Of a stretch of DNA of 64,000 nt, positions 34,541 through 49,254 are shown in pieces. Location of the stretch: NCBI GenBank assembly GCA_025642065.1, contig JAODUP010001157.1, forward strand, positions 147,501-211,500, read 5' to 3'. The notes beneath the pieces were generated by a model, which had not been told where the DNA came from, did no database searches, and saw nothing but the letters and a program-made list of their open reading frames with translations. The stretch is from Paralvinella palmiformis. Taxonomy: Eukaryota; Annelida; Polychaeta; Terebellida; Alvinellidae. Each line of letters begins with the position of its first letter. The stretch's first letter is position 1. The translations under genes and the position numbers were made by a program.

Positions 34541-36599
34541 CGAGAGGAATAGTGAATATATTAAGAGCTTGATACCAATTACTTTCCTTTAATGATTACT
34601 AATCGGGTATTTGTAGAATCTTACACTTTAGTTATATCATTTTGGTATTAGTATAGTAACTAGATGCTGACTACTGTTCGAAGTTACGCGTCCTAGTCAT
34701 CACGTTAGTTTGCATTTGAGGTTATTGGTAGATTTATTGCTGGTAAATAGGCTACACCTGTGCGTGCTTAATTCATGACGAGGACGTCAACTGTAATGGC
34801 GATGGCAAGGTGTTTTTTTCTGCGATTTAATTTCGAGTATTATTGGTCTATTAGTACGTAATTAGCCCTTTAATTTCATGTCATATGTTAAATTAAAGTA
34901 ATAGCGATCCTAATTTAAGCGATAGTTTATTCCAATTTGATCAGTAAAAGTAAATATGTATATGAAATGTTTCAAAGCAAAAATAATTTGAGCGACCATC
35001 ATTGAGCATTTCGATATTACGTCACTAGGGTGATATCCTCGGGTGCAACTATTGCCCTTAGCATTTGTTATTGCGCCACAGAGTGATCCCATGCAGGACA
35101 AGAAAATGTTAGGGTAATTGTGTATGGCTATTTAGTCTCAGAAACCTTCTGTAATTTGTTTGTACGTGTAACATTAGATATTAGCACAGTATTATTTCAT
35201 GTATTTCAGTTAATCAGCTTATTCCAAGTGTTACCAGTTATCCAAGTATCAAACGAATTAATCTACACATTGTGTTGCTGCATTGCACACAAGACATACA
35301 AAAACACATGCTCTTGCGTGATTAGAATTAGTTCAAACAGAACCATCCATTAACTTCTCCCTCAAACCATCACACTGGGCTTATAACTAGTATCTTTTAA
35401 AAGGACAAAGTAAATTTCACAGCATGGCCTATAAGTCGATTTCCAACTTATGATTTATTAAAATTTTAATGATTAGTGAATTAATAATCGCCCTGTATTT
35501 CCATTATCAGCTTCAGTGCTTAATGGAAATCAAATTTAAAATTGGTTGAAAACAGCCCAAATCACCAATAATCATTTTCACCGTTTAACACTTCGTCCTG
35601 AAGCCAAAGTTCGATTACTGGTCTAGCTGTGATAGCTATGGACATTAATGTCTAAGAACTAACAAGACAGCGACATTTTGTTAGGCAGAAAATAGAAACA
35701 CTCATGTTTATTGTTTTATTCTCTCTGTCATAATGCTGATATTACACTGGCATCGGACAGAATGCATCAATGTTTACATACAATCTAAATACACCAATCT
35801 GTGATTAATTCTAATTTGTAGTGAATGTTTGCGATAAATAAACAGTTTGGTTCATTTCTTTATTAGCCCTTTTCACATTTCTGCTTAAAATAAGGTTCCA
35901 AATGCCCATCACAGACCCGGAGAACCCACGAAGTTAAGAAAAGGCTCCGATGCTACGTTTGTCAGAGATGTTCATTTCAGTTTGATGCTGCATTGATCAG
36001 AGTTGGACAACTCCGATCCAGATAGTATCTTGCTTTGTGGCTGCTATTTTGGATAATTTGCAGGTGCCAGATGGCTGATTGTGCCCTAATGATTTCTGGT
36101 TACAGCAATTCGGTAATATGTTATCGCCAGACTAAAAGTAATCAGCTCTGATTCGGCTTAGAGTCGGTAACCTAGTTAGAAAATTGCCTTTACTATAACA
36201 GTACGCTATATCAAACGTCAAATTACGAATGCAAATACAATTTCATGTTTTAGTTAAAACATAAGCTGAATCAAATGGAATTATGCTTATATCTGTGGCC
36301 GGATAGCACAGCAAATATACAACGAATCGCATTTACTTCACAGTTTACAATAACAAACCAAAATAAGAAGGCGAACTGTTATCAAATCCTTGCACCTTTC
36401 CCGTCAATTCTTACCTTTTATCCCATTATATCTTTAATAAGCCAATTACTAGATATAAACACCTAGTCCAGTAGCTGTAAACTAGCTTTCTAACTAGATT
36501 TATTTACACGTAGCTGAGGCTTTAATTTACTGACCAGACTTCGCTCAAAAGTAGGCTATTTGCTTATAAGGCTACTCTAATGCACTCAGCCACCTCCTT

Positions 36600-37150
36600 C
36601 TGCGTGCTATATCAGCATTTGTTTATTGATAAGTTGTGTCACGATGACTGATGAGTTAGCTGTCTGTTAAGGTATTGGCGTACTATATTTGAGTTTGTCA
36701 CGACTGCAAAGCTAACACCAAGAATAGATAAATTAAAAATACTCCAAGGTGAGTTGAGGTGCGCCATCTCACGTGTAAATGAGAAGCGGGTAGATCGACT
36801 AAAGTGAGATTGTTATATCTGAACGCTAGCTCCACGCTGACTAGAATGACGTCCATATGCACAATCACTCTGCAGTAGCATCATTTATACAAGAAAGTAG
36901 ACCCGAGTAAAATATAATTATTCAACAGACATGTATTTTGGATGAATTGGCTCTTTTAGGATAAAACACTCATATAGAGTCTATTTAAGCACTTGTTTGT
37001 CATCAGTCACTCTATACCACGTACATTCAATTATAACTTTACCTTAATATGGTCTAGAAATACTGAGCTTAAAAAATTCATGTAGAAGAAGACGATTTCA
37101 TTTGCGCAGAAAGACAGAAATCAAAATACGAAAATACGAGAACTTGATAG
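36600..37150. repeat. Dispersed repeat family R3, copy 1
   Basis: ATTGATAAGTTGTGTCACGA also occurs at 46873. TTTTGGATGAATTGGCTC and AAAATACGAGAAC recur at 48225 and 48452 in the same order. No coding capacity. Confidence 0.5.
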
Positions 37151-37337
37151 CGACGCCAGTTCTTAATTGCTACTTGAAACCCATGTATCTTATTTGATAG
37201 CATATTCTATTGCCGAGAGCATCAGTTTACTCGAGTTTGTTCACTTTAGGAAGATAAAAACGGCGTTTATATTACAGGATTTAATTATTTCGACAATAAA
37301 TAAAAATAAATAAGTGAATATAAGTATATAACAATTG

Positions 37338-38002
37338 CTCACTCACTCACTCACTCACTCACTCACTCACTCACTCACTCACTCACTCACTCACTCACTC
37401 ACTCACTCACTCACTCACTCACTCACTCACTCACTCACTCACTCACTCACTCACTCACTCACTCACTCACTCACTCACTCACTCACCACTCACCACCACT
37501 CACCACCACCACCACCACCCCACCACCACTCACCACCTCACCACTCACCACTCACTCACCACCACTCACTCACCACTCACCACCACTCACCACTCACTCA
37601 CTCACTTCCACCACCACTCACCACTCAACTCACTCACCACTCACCACCACCACTCACCACTCACTCACTCACCACCACCACTCACCACTCACCACTCACC
37701 ACCACTCACTCACTCACCACTCACCACTCACCACCACTCACCACTCACTCACCACCACTCACCACCACTCACCACCACCACTCAACCACTCAACCACTCA
37801 CTCACCACCACTCACTCAACCACTCAACCACTCAACCACCACTCAACCACTCACTCAACCACTACTCACTCAACCACTCACCACTCACTCAACCACTCAC
37901 TCAACCACTCACTCAACCACTCACTCACTCACTCACTCACCCACTCACTCAACCACTCAACCACTCAACCACTCAACCACTCAACCACTCAACCACTCAC
38001 TC
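37338..38002. repeat. CTCA tetranucleotide array grading into CACC/CAACCACT variants (665 bp)
   Basis: About 145 bases of pure (CTCA)n are followed by more than 500 bases in which CCA, CTCA and CAAC words are shuffled. An open frame across the array encodes only His-Ser-Leu-Thr repeats and is not a gene. Confidence 0.95.
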
Positions 38003-41000
38003 TTAATAAGATTATAAATAACGTTAAAACTCTAACACGACTAAGATTTAAAGCTAATGTTTCATATTATTGACTTTATAAAGAACGTATCTACATAATG
38101 ACTGTAGTATATAGTATATCAGTTTTATCGTTACGTGACAGTTTCTTCTGAGATAGATAAACAAAAAGATAACTATTCTTGTAGACTGTATCCGATAACA
38201 CTGGAAACTTTCTACTTAAGATTAGATGATGATTGTTATGTGATCAATTGTTGCGCTGTATTTACTTTTCTCTTTATTGGTACTTTGATTATTATTTATA
38301 AATTTAAAAGTTATTTGTTATCATTTTAAATTTTATTCCCTACCACATCCGATATACGGATATTTAAAAAATAGTGCTTTTGGTCTCAGATAACCAAAAT
38401 GCAGAATAATTCTCTAATATTTGCCACAATTCGGACATATCTAAATAAATGAATCGTTTTTATTAGCTCAGATAAAAACGAATTTGATGTCAGTCTTATG
38501 CGATAAAATTTTCCACTTAAACAAATATCACCGATGTCAGCGAATAAGTGATGAGAATAATATTAATATTAATTACATGACTGCTAATTAAAAGGACTGT
38601 TATACTAGTAGTTAAACGTTGAGCTCCGTTAAGGCTCAATAGAAAAGTTATCATTCATACAGATTAGTTCTAGAGTAAGTTGTTATGAGGAAGTAATGAT
38701 TGAAGCTCTTCGGGAATTGTTTTGGCTCTCGACCAAATTCAACTTCGGACTAAGATCAGTACACATCAGAGATGCGAATAATGATACAAGTGATATTATT
38801 TCTAGGTCGCATAAACCAAAATATTTAGCCAAACTCTATGATATTTGACACGATTTAGCTGATTCTCTGAGTCTTCCTAATTTTTGATGTGGACTATATC
38901 ACAATACTGTCGTTTAAATCATATTGCTCCCCGAGCCCACAGATAGCATTATGTATGGGCTGGCTACAGAGGCGGTCTCGTTTATCAAGGGATACTCTTG
39001 ATTCTTAGGTTTTTAGTTTGTTTTCTTGATGTCTCCACTCTTATCAGCTTGATTCGAGGAAATCAGGGATAATCTGACCTCTCTCCCATCCCACTGGTTA
39101 GTCGTTTTGTTTTGGTTTTCTCCACAGCAATAGGGTCATCAGATATGGAAAAGGGAACTAGACGGGAAAGCGACCAAATATAGGGCTGAGTGTTATGTCT
39201 GGTCAACTCAGCCGACATATAATACCAATAGAACAATTTTCTTTACGTTTTGAAAACGTTTAGGATATTTTCCAATTCCCATATCTGATATGATAATGTA
39301 TAAATAAGCAGCATATTTAGCTGATAGATTTTCTTATAATTTTATCAGACAGTATTTGAATATTGTTAGGATCCCCCACTTGTAAGGTGATTTGGCAAAC
39401 CCACGAAACAAAATTGGATCTTATATACTGTAACGAAAGGTATTGCTGAAACAAAGAGAATATCTGTCAAAAACAAATTCCCATCACACCCCAGCTAATA
39501 CTGATGCTATTAATAGAGACTGATGTTTCCTCAATCTTTAAGATCCTTTGATCAAATCGAACACCTCACCAGGTGTGATTTTCTGCTTCATCCTGATATT
39601 CTGGATATTGGCCTTGTCATAAAGATAAGGTGAACAAAGACCATCCAATATAAAGTTAACCTATTGGAGTGTCCACTTCCTAGACTAAGCTATCATCCAT
39701 TATGTCCAGTTCAGGTCATCATAAAATATGTTCAGTGTACAACAAAGGTAGATCCTGAATGTCCAGCTTTTATGACTTACGGCAAATCAGACAAACCAGT
39801 TCTGCTGTATTGCAAAGGATTTTATTGCTCACATCAGAAACATACTGGGATCAGATGGCAACAATTATAAAGGGCACAGTTTCACACAGGGGCTCGCCGG
39901 TGAATCTATAAAAATCCTAGGAGACAGAAAAGGTTCTGCCTACTTCTCATATCTAAATTTAGGTAATACATCTGAAACCAGTTAGATGTATATGTTTACA
40001 AAGCAAAATTCCCTATCATTAAATCTACCTTGGCCTTGGCATAATTATTACATTATAACGATTATTTTAAAATTAAATAGCGATTATGTAATATTATGCT
40101 ATATTTAATAAAGCCCCATATACTGACCATTCAAAGGAGTGTTGCATCAATGTACCTGATGAATGGAAGAACATAACTCACATACACTAATGTTCACTCG
40201 TTGAGTGCAAATTAAAAGTTGCAGTGCTGTTTATATCAGGTAGACTGAAACTAGTATTTAAATTAGCAGCACACGTTAGATTCGATAGAACATCGGAAAG
40301 ATGATTCTACTCCAAAATTCTACTATCATAAATTATGGACAGCAAATGTTCTGATATAAAATATACCAGTCACGCGCTATGAACCTTATGACACGTAATC
40401 GAGATGCGAAACGATTTGATTTTCCCTGAAACAGATGTATTTATGATGCTTTAAGGGCGTAACATGTCTGACTCAGTTATTTATAAGTAACGTTCTAAGT
40501 TAAATCACTTCAATGGTACACCACTAAATACGGAAACGAAGCATGGAATATGCAGCTCTTGATAAATAGTACTCTTAAAACCTACGTATATGGAAATTTA
40601 CTACGTCAACCGCAGAATAAATCAGTTCTTGCCGAGATGGGAATTGTCTTAACATGTCTCTATGTGTGTTTGTTTGTTTGTGTGTGTGTGTGTTGTTAAT
40701 TTTGCGTATTTAGCACATGCCCCATATGACTGGTCTCTATAAATTGTTGGAATAGTGCAATTAATATGTAATTTACGTATTTGCTTAAAGGATTGGTTGT
40801 AGTTTTGCTGAAATACTCTAAAACCTATTACATATTTCCGACATATCCGCGTTTTTTCCTGGATTTGTTTGTATGGAAAAAAGCTAAACCAGAGGAAGCA
40901 TAACGATTTTTATTATTACTGTTTTCCATTAGTTACTTTTGACTGGGTCCCGCTAGTAAGTGTGCTTTATTAAATATATATATATGATTATTTTTTATGA

Positions 41001-41477
41001 TTATTATCGTTTATCTGTGCATAAAAAGCTTCTAGGCAATAAAAGAACAACAAACAAACAACAACAAACAAACAAAAACCCTGTTCATATGGAGCTGGAC
41101 TTGGTTTTGAACAAGGAATAAATATTTAACTCTCCGGAGCGGACGTCACATTGCTTTTAAGGGACACAGCTTCGAGCCAGGTATAGAGTTATCCGAATAT
41201 TCGTTGGCCATCTGGCGAGAGCCAGACGAACTACTGTTGTAAGGAGAAAGGATGATTAGCATCCTGTCCTACGCTAATTATATCAGTAGGTAAAGAAACA
41301 GCTCACATATGAGCTGCTTTTGTTATAGGTTATTTTATTTACGCCGCCGGATATATAAGATCAGTTATTCAAATACACAAATCACAAGATTAACTAAAAA
41401 AGTGATGAACACACACCAGTCGCGAGCTCGGAAATCCCTCTATAAACCACTCAGTTCATAAATTGACACACAGAGAA

Positions 41478-41531
<54 letters not shown>

Positions 41532-44500
41532 GTCAGCAGATAACAACAATAGAAACATATCCTGTATGATTCAAAATAGATAAAAGTAATGGAAAATATT
41601 ATTAAATACCAATACAGTATTTTAAATGGCAAACTACTCGCTAAATTCTGCTTCCAAAGGGAGATATCAACAGTTCCTACCAACAAGTTCCAACTTGTCT
41701 TTACAAGAACAATCCCAGCTAAGACTTTTCAGCCATGATTCTTTCAGCTCTGGGAGCATTATTGACAACAAGAAGAATATAGTCAGTGGAGAGGCTAGTT
41801 TCGGGATGCATTTCCTTTTTTATCTTTTGGTGAACAGCGAGATATAATGTTCATCAATTCTTCCAGAACAAACCCACCAACTACTCTATCGGAAGTCAGC
41901 TTCTGTGACACTGAATTTACCAGGATGGAAAATTAAAATGACAACTAATGGCACTTGGGAGCACGTCTTTCTTTTTTGCAAACTGATATCCGTATTTAAG
42001 TCTGTGTCATCTGTTGTACATTGCTTCCAAACACACACTCTGATATTATACTCTTACTGAATTATTGCGATCACCAACAGCCAGAGTGTCATTGATCAAG
42101 CTAGAATCTAACTTGAACGAATTGGATTTATTTGACAATCTACCATCATCTTCTAAATTGTGACATTCCTCTTGTACAAATTTACCTTGCTCAAGCACAT
42201 GCAAATTTTTATCCTTCTTGCTCTACAGCTTCCAGCTCGAGTTTCTGCATTTGACCATTTACCAACCTATTTATTTCATAAGAATCATGTCATGTCTGAT
42301 TGATTTACTCTTATAGAGATTTCGGTCTAGCTACCTAAAATCGAAGACGTATTTTAGCCACCATAAAGCCAGCCACGATATTGAGTAAGCTTGAACCAAC
42401 TCGAGATACATGACATGAGTAACTTAACAGGATTTGCTTAATCTGAAATTACCGTATTCACAAATACCTTTAGCTCTACATCGTACTCTGAAAGAAAACT
42501 TCAATCGGGCTGATAGGGCTCTTCTGACTGGAATGGTCAATATACGGTACATAACTTCACATCAGTAGTATGTGCGGTTATAATGGTATTTTCCAAGCTG
42601 ATTTGTATCAAGCATATAGAACGATATATAACGATATGTCGTGTCATTGGAATCGTCTTTTATACAAGCTAGTCTTTGTATATAATCACGATAGGATAGA
42701 AATATAGATACACGTGTTCACTTCTCCTCGAAAGCCTTATAAGTGATAAAGTGTAGCTATTGGATATGCGAACAACCGATATTAAATACACATCTAATGG
42801 GAGACAATTGACTGTTTGTTTATTCTGATAAAGATACAAAATCAATCCATTGGAGAACTCCATTAAGAAACATAGAAGTAAATTTGCTTCATTCAGTCTA
42901 CCATTCATAATCTAATCTTGTCTGAGTCAGTATTAACATCTATGAGTTGACCTTATTCGGTTGGTAGTTGTTAACTTTCTGACAAGGGGCGTAGATACTT
43001 CCATGAAATACGGACGACTTAACGGTATCATTCTTGTTCAGCATCGATCTTTAACATTACATAATTCTGTCACAGGACAAATGGTGCAATGAGAAATATG
43101 GATAATGGCTTCTTTTTCTGTTTGGCGATGAAATGTTGTAAACATGACATTGCTTCGAGCGGGGGCTAGCTTAATTTCTGCACATATCACGCCAATATAG
43201 GTCAGCTGAAAGACGACTCCTCAATGGCATCACAAATAAAGGTCACAGAACAAATGTCACAGAGTAAAAATTCACAGAAAATAATTCACAGGAAAGTCTT
43301 CATAGGAAAATTCACTAAAGTTTGATTACGTTACTGTGCTTAAAGTATTGAATAAAACGTGATTTGTTTCTCCAGATACATGTAATGCCATCATATATAA
43401 AAAGTGTCATCAATATGTACAGGTTATGCGTTTTCACTTAATAATTGATTTAAAATATTAGTGTTATTATTTAATTACTTTAATTGTTTATGGTGTTTGA
43501 ATAAATAGTGACTTTTTTCTAGCAAAAATTGTGACTTTCTTCTGTATCTTTTCCCCGGTGATATTTTTACCGGACACCAAACTGTGTCACATGAGAAACA
43601 ACTTAACACGTGTGTTCGTACATGTTATCCACGAAAAATATTACAAATCATCATAGTGTTCGGGATTTTACAAACATATTGTTAAGTGACCTGATGACTC
43701 ATTGGATTTAGAGACCATTTATATATTTCTTTCGTTATTTATAAACCCCTTTCATACATTTCTAATAATCATCGCCCTTTGAGTTAACTATAATACAAGT
43801 TGTATGTCTTTTTCATGCACATTTTAAGATGCCGTACCAAGATCCTGAACGGAAGCTAGTCTTGTTAGAGTGCAACATTAGTATTTATACAGATTTTTTT
43901 CCCGTAGTTGGGCGTCATTCATGAAAAACACATCTAAAAAAACAAACATTAACTTTGATATCCTGTTTGTACTTATAGAGAAAGTCCTGTATCTATACAT
44001 TTCTGTACTCGAAACACCCGCAGGATACAAAGCGTAGATATTAAGCTAAGGCACCTTTGGTCGAGTAATAGAAAGTCTGTCTAACATTTGGAACTATACG
44101 AACAGAAATTAAATAGTTTACAGATGTAACACCTGTCGTATTTAAAACATGTGAATACAGTCTCAGAATTCATTTGTCCATATCGTCAGTTCCAATCTTC
44201 TTGTAATATTCGACCTGTTATATGCATGCCTCAGCTTTTACAAGATATTGAAGTTTATTGAGTAGTTGAACTTGACTCAAATATCAGAAGACGCACTGCT
44301 GCAGTTTTAGTATTCTATGCATAAACTTGATGTTCTCAAATCTGAACGTCGTCAAACTGATTAATGTTGATTTTGATGTTTCTCTCTTGGTCCCTTTGTT
44401 GAGATATTTTTGAAGTGTATAGACTGGTAATTTAACCATATATTCGACCGCAGTGGATAAGGTATATATCTGAAAACGATTGAAATACTTTTTTATTTAT

Positions 44501-44790
44501 TTTAGAATAGGAAACAACTCATTGGCTATTGTGCTTTAAGTTGTCTCAGTTAAATTTCATTAAATATTATAATAATCCGTTTGTAGAATATGCTCTGGGT
44601 TTGGAATATATTGAACATTTAACGTGTAAGGGTAGGTAATTTTCAGAATTATTGCTGCATTGGAACCACCTATGAACAATTTTCTCTCTATAAGGAATCA
44701 TGATTTCATATATTTTCTACCAGTGAGACAAACATGGCCTTTAAGACCTGCACAAACGGCCACCCACACACTCACAGGTTGATCAGCAGC
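38003..44790. other. AT-rich non-coding sequence
   Basis: Apart from the (AT)n at 41484-41527 and CAA/CAAACA words at 41040-41075, I see no gene, no SINE and no clear repeat pair in this 6.8 kb. Frames are all under 80 codons and without recognisable domains. Confidence 0.45.
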
Positions 44791-44835
<45 letters not shown>

Positions 44836-45159
44836 TCTAGTATGTATTTATGTGGTGTATGTTTTTTAATTATTAGTGTCATGCATATATATTTACTTAT
44901 GTATAGATTTATGGAGGTAAAAGATATAAACGATGCTGAGATGTTGATGTTCTGAGTAATTGCCCACTAAAAACACATACACAAATAAACAGACACACGA
45001 ACGTACGCACATGCACACACACACATACACACCGACAAACACGCACACACACAGACAGACAGAGAGAGAGAGAGAGAGAGAAAGTGGGTGAGAGAGGTAT
45101 ACGTATATATGTAAAAACATTTGGAGGTCTAGAACATTTTCGAATTAGATCAAATAGAT

Positions 45160-45575
45160 CAAGCGGATAGGTGCTTTAATTTAGATCCCACCACACCTAA
45201 CTGAATATACTTAGGGACACTAAATTAGGCGTGAATGAACGTTTCCTTAGTGATGAACGGAAACGTATGAGGGTTAGCTGTTAGGTTCGAGTAAATCGTA
45301 GTATTTACTCAGGTTTGAGACGATATTTCGTTCTAGTCCAGTAATAATCCATTGTGCGGTATTGCTAATTTGTTTTTATTTTAGTTAAATCACTTCAGTG
45401 AGTTAGTGTCTATTGTCTCACGTGGTTAACAAACTGTAATGTTTGTTAACACGCTGAGGGTATATAAAAGGCTTAACTTTTCACTTAGGTTAGAGAAGAA
45501 CTTCGACGCCAGACTAATCGGACGTGTATCGATATATACGGTTCATATAGGTAGGATTTATTTAGTTATTCGAAC
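45160..45575 (+). repeat. Dispersed repeat family R1, middle part
   Basis: TTGTCTCACGTGGTTAACAA, ACACGCTGAGGG and ACGGTTCATATAGGTAGGAT match 59980-60110. The upstream part (ATTTACTCAGGTTTGAGACG) matches 49370-49395. The copy stops at GAACCCAGA, where an (AT)n array begins. Confidence 0.65.
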
Positions 45576-45578
45576 CCA

Positions 45579-45617
<39 letters not shown>

Positions 45618-45834
45618 CGTACTCACCCCCACACATATACATAACTTGCTATGGTGCCGCCTTTATTAGATATTAATCAAGTCAGAGACCTGATGGTGTA
45701 TTTTTAAATAAGTTTGTTAGCTAGAATTATGATCAATTAATCATAACCCCCAATTTACCTTCGTTAATTTATGGTTTATGTGTAATTCTCGATTCAACGA
45801 CGAACCTCCAAGTGACAATGATCTGCGTATCAGT

Positions 45835-45990
45835 TCATATTAGCAATGACACTGTCTGGTTTATGGGGATGTATCTGACTTTCCTGTATACACACATTTT
45901 TGGCTGATTTGATTGTGTTACTAACATTTTTCCGGTTGTTGACATTTCATCCTCTATGGGCTTTTTTTTGGGGGGGGGAGGGTTGATGAC
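45835..45990. repeat. Repeat shared with 63.1-63.24 kb
   Basis: AATGACACTGTCTGGTTTAT and TTTTTCCGGTTGTTGACA correspond to GATGACACTATCTGGGTTAT and TATTTTCCGGTGCAG at 63115-63210. Both are non-coding. Confidence 0.5.
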
Positions 45991-46104
45991 GAGTGGGAGG
46001 GATAAACGAGTACTTTCTGTTTGCGTTGTCTTCATCATCCTGCGATATGGGGTCATTCCCGGTAACAAATGTTAACGCAAATATTTAAACATTTACATGT
46101 TGTT

Positions 46105-46109
<5 letters not shown>

Positions 46110-46168
<59 letters not shown>
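46110..46168. repeat. (AT)n array, about 59 bp
   Basis: Pure AT dinucleotides in AT-rich non-coding sequence. Similar shorter tracts occur at 691-729, 10659-10709, 34496-34538, 41484-41527, 44795-44834, 45580-45614, 51557-51600, 54748-54788 and 57753-57819. Confidence 0.95.
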
Positions 46169-46173
<5 letters not shown>

Positions 46174-48164
46174 GAATAAAGGATTATTTGATTATTTCGT
46201 GTCACCAAATATTAGATGATTTGTTCAACAATCGACTACTGAGTACAGTTTTATTAATCTTGTAAAGGTTCACGATCCATTTATGCTCGATGTTTGGATT
46301 TCATCATGCTTCGACAAATTAATAACAATCCCCGTAATAGACAACACTCCTCGAGTAAACCCTCATATTATCTATCACTCGTCTCTACGGAAATACGATT
46401 CTATACTCGATGACATAATGCAATTCTTCTACAGAATACAACTTAAAATGATAATGACGATCAGGATATCGATGATAATGAAACAGGTAATGTTCTATCA
46501 AAATATTTAAATCGAGTGAATTTAACAAATCACATTAAGTAAACATGTAATATATGCGCACATTGTAATATAGTCGGTGATATAGTGATTGATATGTTTT
46601 ATTGATCTCTGGGAGGACGTAACAAACAATCCCTGTATCTGGTGGTAAAACTCCTTCAGATGCTAAGATTCTTTATTGTCAATACTACATCGTGTATTCA
46701 TCATTCCTCTTATTATATAGCTCGCTATGTCAACGAGAAGGCCATGTTATAATTGGGTAGACTCTAACAGAACTGACAACATTGTTACTGTAACTGGTCA
46801 AAGTCGTAAGTTGATACATCTGATGCTTCCGATGAGAATACAATGAAATCCTTTGTGTCGTATACTATTATTTATTGATAAGTTGTGTCATGATGACAGT
46901 TAGTTATTTCTTATAAATGGCATATATGGTGAAAGATGTCTAATGAATTAGGTTTCTTCATTCTCAAGGATTCTCTCTTAAACCAGAATACCCCTCCCCC
47001 CCCCAAAAAAAAAAACACCCAAAACAAAACATCCCTCTAAAAGCTCTGTAAACTCCCAAACTGATTGCTCAATAGAATAAATTTTGTTTTGCATAACGAG
47101 GTTTAGAATTGAGGACAGAAGTCGGTTAGAGCTATTCAGATGTGAAGTTGAGAGTCGATTTTTCGCATGATTTTTCACATTCTAAATAAGAAATACCCTT
47201 TCTGAAAGACCAATATACATCAATTCAAGCCCGTTGCTCTGAATTCAAAGTGTCTAAAATTAACTAAAATTGCAAATCAATCTAGAGAAGCCTAATTTAT
47301 AGTAAGGCGGCGTCATACAATAAAAATATACGAAAAGTTGAGATTTTGTCTCTCTCAGATAATGTGTGTCTAACATCGTAATCATAATGCAATAATCTAC
47401 AATGTAGCTTAATATTGTTGGCTGAATATTCCATTATTTGATTGGGTTAAGGATTAATTGGTTTTCAAATTGTTACCAAAATATTCTTGTTTCAAAATAT
47501 AAAGAAAAGCAAAACTACCATTCCCTTTTCTTCCCATTTTGTATAACTAGATATGTTTTACTGTCGGAGAGAGGCTTATGCAATGTACAGATAATGATAA
47601 CAAATGACTGCGTACATTATTTAGCGTATGGTCAAACATAATCAAAAATCAAATACATTATAAATTACGGACTGATAACGCCGAAGTTTCATTTGCGCTA
47701 ATTACTCAACAAAAACATAAAATTATATAAATCTTTCATTGCGGATTCAATAATTGTTAAGCGTAATACGCGCAAGGTGAGATTACACACCTCATTTATC
47801 GACTGTTGGCGGAGCTTTTAATATTTGTATTAAGTGTTGATTCACGAAACAGGAGCACCTCTTTCTTTATCAGCTGATGTCTGACAAGGATACTGGTAAT
47901 ACATCCCGGAAATATATTCGAGTCTTTGATGAATGAAGTGAGCCAGCTGGTGGTCTAATCACTAGCTGGAACATCTGGATGAGGGGTTCACGATGAGAAA
48001 TTAAGATGGAGCATCTCAGAGACAGACCTGATACGAGATAATTAGGCAGACTGACAGAATACGAGAGGGTTGGGGTATGAGTGCGTATGTACCGAGATGT
48101 TTAACCATATTAATGTTTTATGCTAATTAAGCTAGGCGCACCTTTATTATCAACATACGTTCAT

Positions 48165-48480
48165 ATCATTTTTATGAGCGCTAAATTCATAATAGAAGCA
48201 TAACTAGTAAGAAGACAAGTAATTTTGGATGAACTGGCTTTATTCACATTATTAACTTTGACACAATAATGATACCGAGTGGCTATTCCAAGGACATAAT
48301 ACTAGCACACGGCCTATTTTATCATCAATATTTATTTATAGCACGTACAGATGCTCGAGGATGTCTCCAGTACAATATGGTGTAGCATTACTCGTAGAAA
48401 AAAGACTTGTTTTCTCTATGCCGACACCGACGTTTCTTCACAAAACATAAATTAAAATACGAGAACATGGTCATATTTTA
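48165..48480. repeat. Dispersed repeat family R3, copy 2
   Basis: ATTTTGGATGAACTGGCTTT, a TCCAGTACAATATGGTG block and AAATTAAAATACGAGAACAT parallel 36.94-37.14 kb. Confidence 0.5.
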
Positions 48481-48845
48481 TTAAGGATGGATTCTTATTA
48501 CTAATGAAATGTTGGCAAATTTATATTTTTTGTTCACACGAACGAGGAGAATAAATAGTATTTATGTATCGAATTCGAAATATTTTGATATTAAAAATAT
48601 CAGGAAAATAAATGAAAAAAAGGTATTTCAAAGCCTGTGCTACGTTTTCCGTCTTTATCGATGAACATTTAAGTGGCGACGATTGAATAATTAAATATTT
48701 CTATTACAAAAGGTGAAATTTTTATCAAGAGAACGTGGAATTTAATAAATTTTTACATAGTCAGCTATATATAATATATATAATATTGAAAGGAGTTCAT
48801 ACTGAAGGAAAGGTTTATAAAATATACAATCAAGCCCACACACAC

Positions 48846-48958
<113 letters not shown>

Positions 48959-49254
48959 CAATACTGTATTGTAAATACCTTATTATTCAATAGTTCCGCA
49001 ACGGGCTCATATATTTTAATGATCTTGCTGGTCCAGAATGATAATCAAAACCCCATAAAAATACAACTAGACAGACTATAGTAATGCGTTTTTAAACTGT
49101 ATATGTGATAACATGGAGTAAACCCAAAATGAAATAAAAATTTCGCCAGCTTGAAAATGGCCAACTACAGCCTAGTTGCGTAGCAGCACCATCTAGCGAA
49201 ATCTGTTTTGATAATGTTCTGATTCGCTGAGGTTGTACAGATAGAATATATTCC

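Noticed and set aside
37335..38006. 223-codon frame of His-Ser-Leu-Thr repeats
   Set aside because: It is a pure translation of the CTCA array, with no splice context and no non-repeat sequence.
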